64,000 bases of DNA. Source: Amyelois transitella (taxonomy: Eukaryota; Arthropoda; Insecta; Lepidoptera; Pyralidae). The notes beneath the pieces are model-generated. The model saw only the letters and a program-made list of their open reading frames with translations, was not told where the DNA came from and made no database searches. The stretch lies in contig NC_083517.1 of assembly GCF_032362555.1 (NCBI RefSeq), forward strand, positions 9,320,001 to 9,384,000, read 5' to 3'. Shown in pieces: positions 60,101 to 64,000 of this stretch (within the stretch, counting starts at the first letter, position 1; each line of letters begins with the position of its first letter). A program made the position numbers and the translations under genes.

Positions 60101-60359
60101 AAGTTTATTTACATTAAAGTTATAACCCGAATGAAGACTAATAATATGTACAATTACCGTAAAAATCGGTAATAAGCGCTTAATACATCACTTTGAGCAC
60201 TTTCAGGCAGTTCAGTATTTCAATGCACAAAATGAAAATTAGAATAAGAATTACTACGCCGATCACATCGACAAATAATAAATAGCACTATCAATACTTA
60301 TAGGCAAAATAGTCATCGCATACATATGTACAATATCCTAAGAAATAATACATTTATGT
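57138..60359. other. Convergent 3' UTR / intergenic DNA
   Basis: AT-rich and unusually free of the repeat families that fill the rest of the window. It should hold the 3' UTRs of the transporter (+) and dachsous (-). Possible transporter poly(A) signals (AATAAA) are near 58091 and 58107; TTTATT motifs on this strand near 59700 and 59942 could serve dachsous. No other gene is visible. Confidence 0.5.
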
Positions 60360-63300
60360 TCATATTCGCATAGTGGCGTGTGGTGGCTTCCGACTCGCTG
60401 GCGCAGGTGGTAACCCTGGGCCTACCAGCGGCGACATTGAAGGTGATCTTGTCGCCAATGGCGATAACGATGGTGAAAACGAGGGCGACATAGCTGCCGC
60501 AGCCGAAAAACCACCAGGAACATCATGACTAATTGGAGACCTAGGTAATAAGTGTTGCGGCTGTCTACAAGACAGCGATGGAGCTGGACAACTCCTAGGT
60601 GCAACTGTTGTCAACAATGGCGGAGGAACACTTTTACCACCTGACATTGAAGTCCCTTTACTTTTTGCACTAGAAGCTCCACTGTTGCCGCTTTGTAAAG
60701 ACACAGCATCATCTTTCAGTCTTGCTATTTCAGAGAATACATGAGCAAGGGGTTGATATTGTGGCCCCCAGTCTAATAAATAGTCCCAATTATAGCTACC
60801 AGTCAATTCTTCTTCTGAATGTACAATAGAACTAAGACTTCCAGTCATGGACGGTCCGGCTGTCGGAACGGCAGTGCCGTCTCCTGGCGCACTTGGAAAC
60901 GCTCCCAAGGCCATAGCTCTATCGACAGCGGCACTTGTATCATCGGCACTACTTGCTCTTTCGCTTCCAGTTACTTCATTTAACTTTGCGTAAATTAGAT
61001 TAGTAATATCATTCTCATGACCAGCATCTTCATCAAACATATGCATCGAGTCTATAGGACCATGATGAAGCATTGTGTCTTTATTTCCAACGTTTTCTGA
61101 ACACCTTCTAGATGAGGTTGATGCGCCTCCACCAGTTCCCGTGTCAACTATGCCAAGTCTAGCTAAATATTCTTGAGTATTATGTACTGAGACATCTGAT
61201 AAATTATCATCGTCTACGCCATTATTTTGTCTATGCATGCCAGATTCTCTGAGAGGGCCTTCATTTATCATTCTTATTTCCTCATCTTCCCCATCTTCTC
61301 CATCCTCTGCTGAGCCTCGACCACTGGACCCAGATTGATCTGAACCTGATAGTTCTGAAGTAGTAGCAGCTCCAGAATTGGAACTTGCTGTATGTGGTCC
61401 GTATGGAGGAATCTCATCGTATTTTGGAGGAGCAAACTGATTCCCAGGCCCTGTGTTCCTTATTGGAATGGTATCAAAGGCACTTGGATCCACATAACTG
61501 TTAGTAGCACCAACTCCTTCGGAATTTAAACCTGGTTTATTAACTTTCTTGTGTCGTTTATTTTTCATATGTAAGAACAAGAATGCTGCTGCAAATATAA
61601 TTATGATGAATATAAAAGCAATCAGCAAGCCTAGTGCCCAGTCTGAAAGACCTCCATTTGAAGCTGCTGCTTCATTGACTTGGTTTATATCTGATATTAC
61701 TGCTAAAGGATCAAGTAATATTTCAACTGCAGTTTTGTTAGTAAGTGAGCCCGGTCTTCCAGAAGTAGCAGTAACAACAAGACTTATTGATTTATCTGCA
61801 CCAAAAAGATTGGCTACCGATTCTACTTTCTTTTTTAGAAATATTACTCCTGTTGTTCGATTGATTTTGAAGAATGAGTGTGAAGTTGACAACTGGTATA
61901 CTATTCTTCCATCAATACCCTTGTCTCTGTCGGTAGCTGTTGCTTGTCCAATTACATATCCTGCTCGTAAGGGACCTGATTTTGGGATACCAAAATTGTA
62001 AGTCTTTTGTGTAAATTGAGGATAAAACTCATCTCGGCTTTCTATGTCTATTCTGACCTTTACAGTAGAACTTCTACCACCCATATCAGAAGCTTTGATG
62101 GAAAACTCGTATTTATTTTTCTGTTCGTAATCGAATACGACATTTGTGTTAACCAGTCCTGATATTGGGTCAATTTGAAACATTTTCCATGAATCATCAT
62201 GTCGATTGTAATTTGTAGATGCTGAGACGATAGAATAATTAAGTTTCCCATATCGCCCTTTATCTAAATCAGTAGCTCTTGCTATAAAGACTGAGGTTCC
62301 GACTCTTTCATTCTCTCCTATGGTTTCAAAATATTCGTTGACTGGGAAAGTAGGTGAATTATCATTTTCATCAATAATATCAACTTTTACATTTGCTATA
62401 TTACATAATGATGGAGCTCCTTGATCGCAACCTACGATTATGAGTTTATACACCGTGTTACCAATATCATAATCAAGTGTCTTGTTAACTGTTAGTAACC
62501 CACTTATAGGATGTACATAAAATAGTCTTTCGTCATCTCCAGAAGTGATATTATAAACAATAGCCGAGTTAGGTGTTCCATACAAATCAGCGTCTGTAGC
62601 AGATAGTTGAACCAGTGAATGTCCAATACTAACATCTTCGCTGACAGTTAATTCTAAGTCGTTGGTTAAGAATACAGGAGCATTGTCATTTGAATCGGCG
62701 ACAGTGACAAACACGGTGATAGATGTTTTGTTTTGGTTGTGTGAAATTACTTTTCCTTGTTCTACAGCTGCTAAGCCAAGAATGTACGAATCTTGAGTTT
62801 CTCTATCAAGTTTGTTAATTAAAATGAGCGCTCCATCAGCGTTGACGTCAAAACTGTCCGCTTCGTTGCCACTAATGATGTGGAAATCCAGGTTGTACTT
62901 CTTGAGGACATCGTTAATGCCACCAATTTGAAGGAGTGACGAGCCCTTTTCAGTATCTTCATTTACTGTTATCCTGAAAATGATAATAATTATTTGGTAA
63001 ATATGTGAAATAAATAAAAAAATAAGCTAATTAGATGTTAAGCGCAGAAAAAGTGAAAAGAAAACAAATATAAGTGGATACACTAAATTTAAAAAAGTTT
63101 CATTTAGAACAAATGCTTAAGTGAGATTCTATTACTGTTTTAATTAAAATAATTATGTCAAATATAGTGTCAAAAAACGCAGAAAAAGGGGTAAGATAAG
63201 ACAACTTTTTTTTGGGATATGATTTTTCAAAAACTACATCATAACATTTTACCAACCTGTAAGTATCCTGTCCGATGAAAGGTTTTATTTCTGAAGTAGC

Positions 63301-63548
63301 TCCAGTGCTGATCCTTAAAGACGTAACGGCACTTCTGTTAGGTTTCCCGTGGTCAGTAGCGATTATGGCCAGTTGAACATTCCTCTGGTTTTCAGGTAAT
63401 GCACTGTAGTTTACGAAAATAGATCCGGACGCCGCGTCGATGGAGTAACTCTTCGTTGGATGGAGAAAGGAATAGGATATTCTGCCATTGTCACCGCTGT
63501 CGATGTCGCTTGCGTGAACGGAGCCGATTTCCAATAAGCCGGTGCCTT
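60360..63548 (-). CDS. ds: Dachsous cadherin, C-terminal exons (partial)
   Basis: Dachsous is a giant atypical cadherin that binds Fat and directs planar cell polarity and Hippo signalling at the cell surface. Two last exons are in the window: 63548-63257 and 62973-60360, joined in phase (AG|G); the 5' part lies beyond the right edge. The visible roughly 967 residues contain the last cadherin repeats with Ca-binding motifs (ADSNDNAPVF, DENDNSPTF, DIDSGDNG, DADLYGTPNS). A membrane helix (WALGLLIAFIFIIIIFAAAF, about 61643-61570) and a long cytoplasmic tail follow. The tail has PPKYDEIPPYGP, an acidic run, and the Dachsous signature NWDYLLDWGPQYQPLAHVF then SEIARLKDD (about 60800-60710). The Pro/Ser-rich end finishes MRI-stop. 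Confidence 0.92.
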
Positions 63549-64000
63549 CTGAAATGTTAGATGTTTTCATGAGGATAGTTTGCTAAAACTCTTTGTGGTG
63601 TAAGTAGGTCAGGTAAGGTTATATCCCAGATTGAGATTGATTGATTTCTTTAGAGCGGTAAATATATGGAGTGACTCCTTGCTTGACCACGGTTATGGTT
63701 GTTTATTTTCATGTCTTCTCATCTATACTAATATTATAAAGCTGAAGAGTTTGTTTGTTTGAACGGGCTAATCTCAGGAACGACTGGTTCAAATCGAAAA
63801 ATTATTTTTGTGTTGAATAGACCATTTATCGAGGAAGGCTTTAGGCTATATAATATCACGCTGCAACTATTAGCAGCGAAGAAATAATGGAAAATGTGAA
63901 AAAAAAAACGGAAAAGTTATTCAATGATGCCCAAAATAACTATTTCACGCGGACGAAGTCGTGGGCACAGCTATTCACGATAAAGAGATTAGTTCAATTC
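63549..64000. other. Dachsous intron (partial)
   Basis: Intron sequence upstream of the penultimate visible exon. It holds a Helitron-like copy at 63722-63973 and no further exon before the window ends. Confidence 0.6.
63722..63973 (+). mobile_element. Family E Helitron-like copy
   Basis: Starts TCTATACTAATATTATAAAG and ends GGGCACAGCTAT; the last base of the terminal CTAG is changed. The 5' flank is A. Confidence 0.75.

Noticed and set aside
61549-62001. 150-aa plus-strand open frame
   Set aside because: Antisense shadow of the dachsous exon.
1-64000. CRISPR arrays, operons, bacterial elements
   Set aside because: The window is insect nuclear DNA with spliced genes; the regular repeats seen are SINEs, microsatellites and a minisatellite.

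Overview
This is nuclear DNA from an insect, almost certainly a moth or butterfly (Lepidoptera). It is AT-rich, its genes are split by short introns, and it is crowded with the repeat classes typical of lepidopteran genomes: Helitron-like elements with TCTATACTAATATTATAAA / CTAG ends, tRNA-derived SINEs, and short elements ending in a TATG-rich tail. No species call is justified from the sequence alone.

Five protein-coding genes could be built exon by exon, with reading phase kept across every junction. In order they are: (1) GINS subunit Psf1, a DNA replication factor (+, 1964-2994, 3 exons, 195 aa); (2) a very-long-chain fatty-acid elongase of the ELO family (+, 8058-15169, 5 exons, 262 aa); (3) an integrin alpha chain (-, 34799-16355, 22 exons, 972 aa); (4) an excitatory amino-acid transporter of the SLC1 family (+, 43514-57137, 9 exons, 539 aa); (5) the 3' part of the giant cadherin dachsous (-, from the right edge to 60360, last two exons only). 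The elongase and integrin genes converge, the integrin and transporter genes diverge from a roughly 8.7 kb shared upstream region, and the transporter and dachsous converge. They are not a functional cluster: they serve replication, lipid synthesis, cell adhesion, transmitter uptake and planar polarity.

Introns and intergenic DNA are dominated by repeats. I name the families here: A, a roughly 260 bp SINE-like element with about 45 copies or fragments; B, a tRNA-derived SINE whose head has the GTGGCGCAGCGGTAGTACGC box-A region; C, a second tRNA-like SINE; D, the 3' end of a LINE; E, Helitron-like elements. A and D share their 3' tails, which suggests that D-type reverse transcriptase mobilises A.

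The most interesting signal is in the transporter gene. The exon carrying the NMDGT substrate/cation-binding motif (54466-54660) is followed by five partial tandem copies of itself (54745-55442). Some are nearly identical to it and some are old and decayed. Next in interest are several perfect foldback hairpins, at least two of them inside family-A copies, which look like template-switch products.
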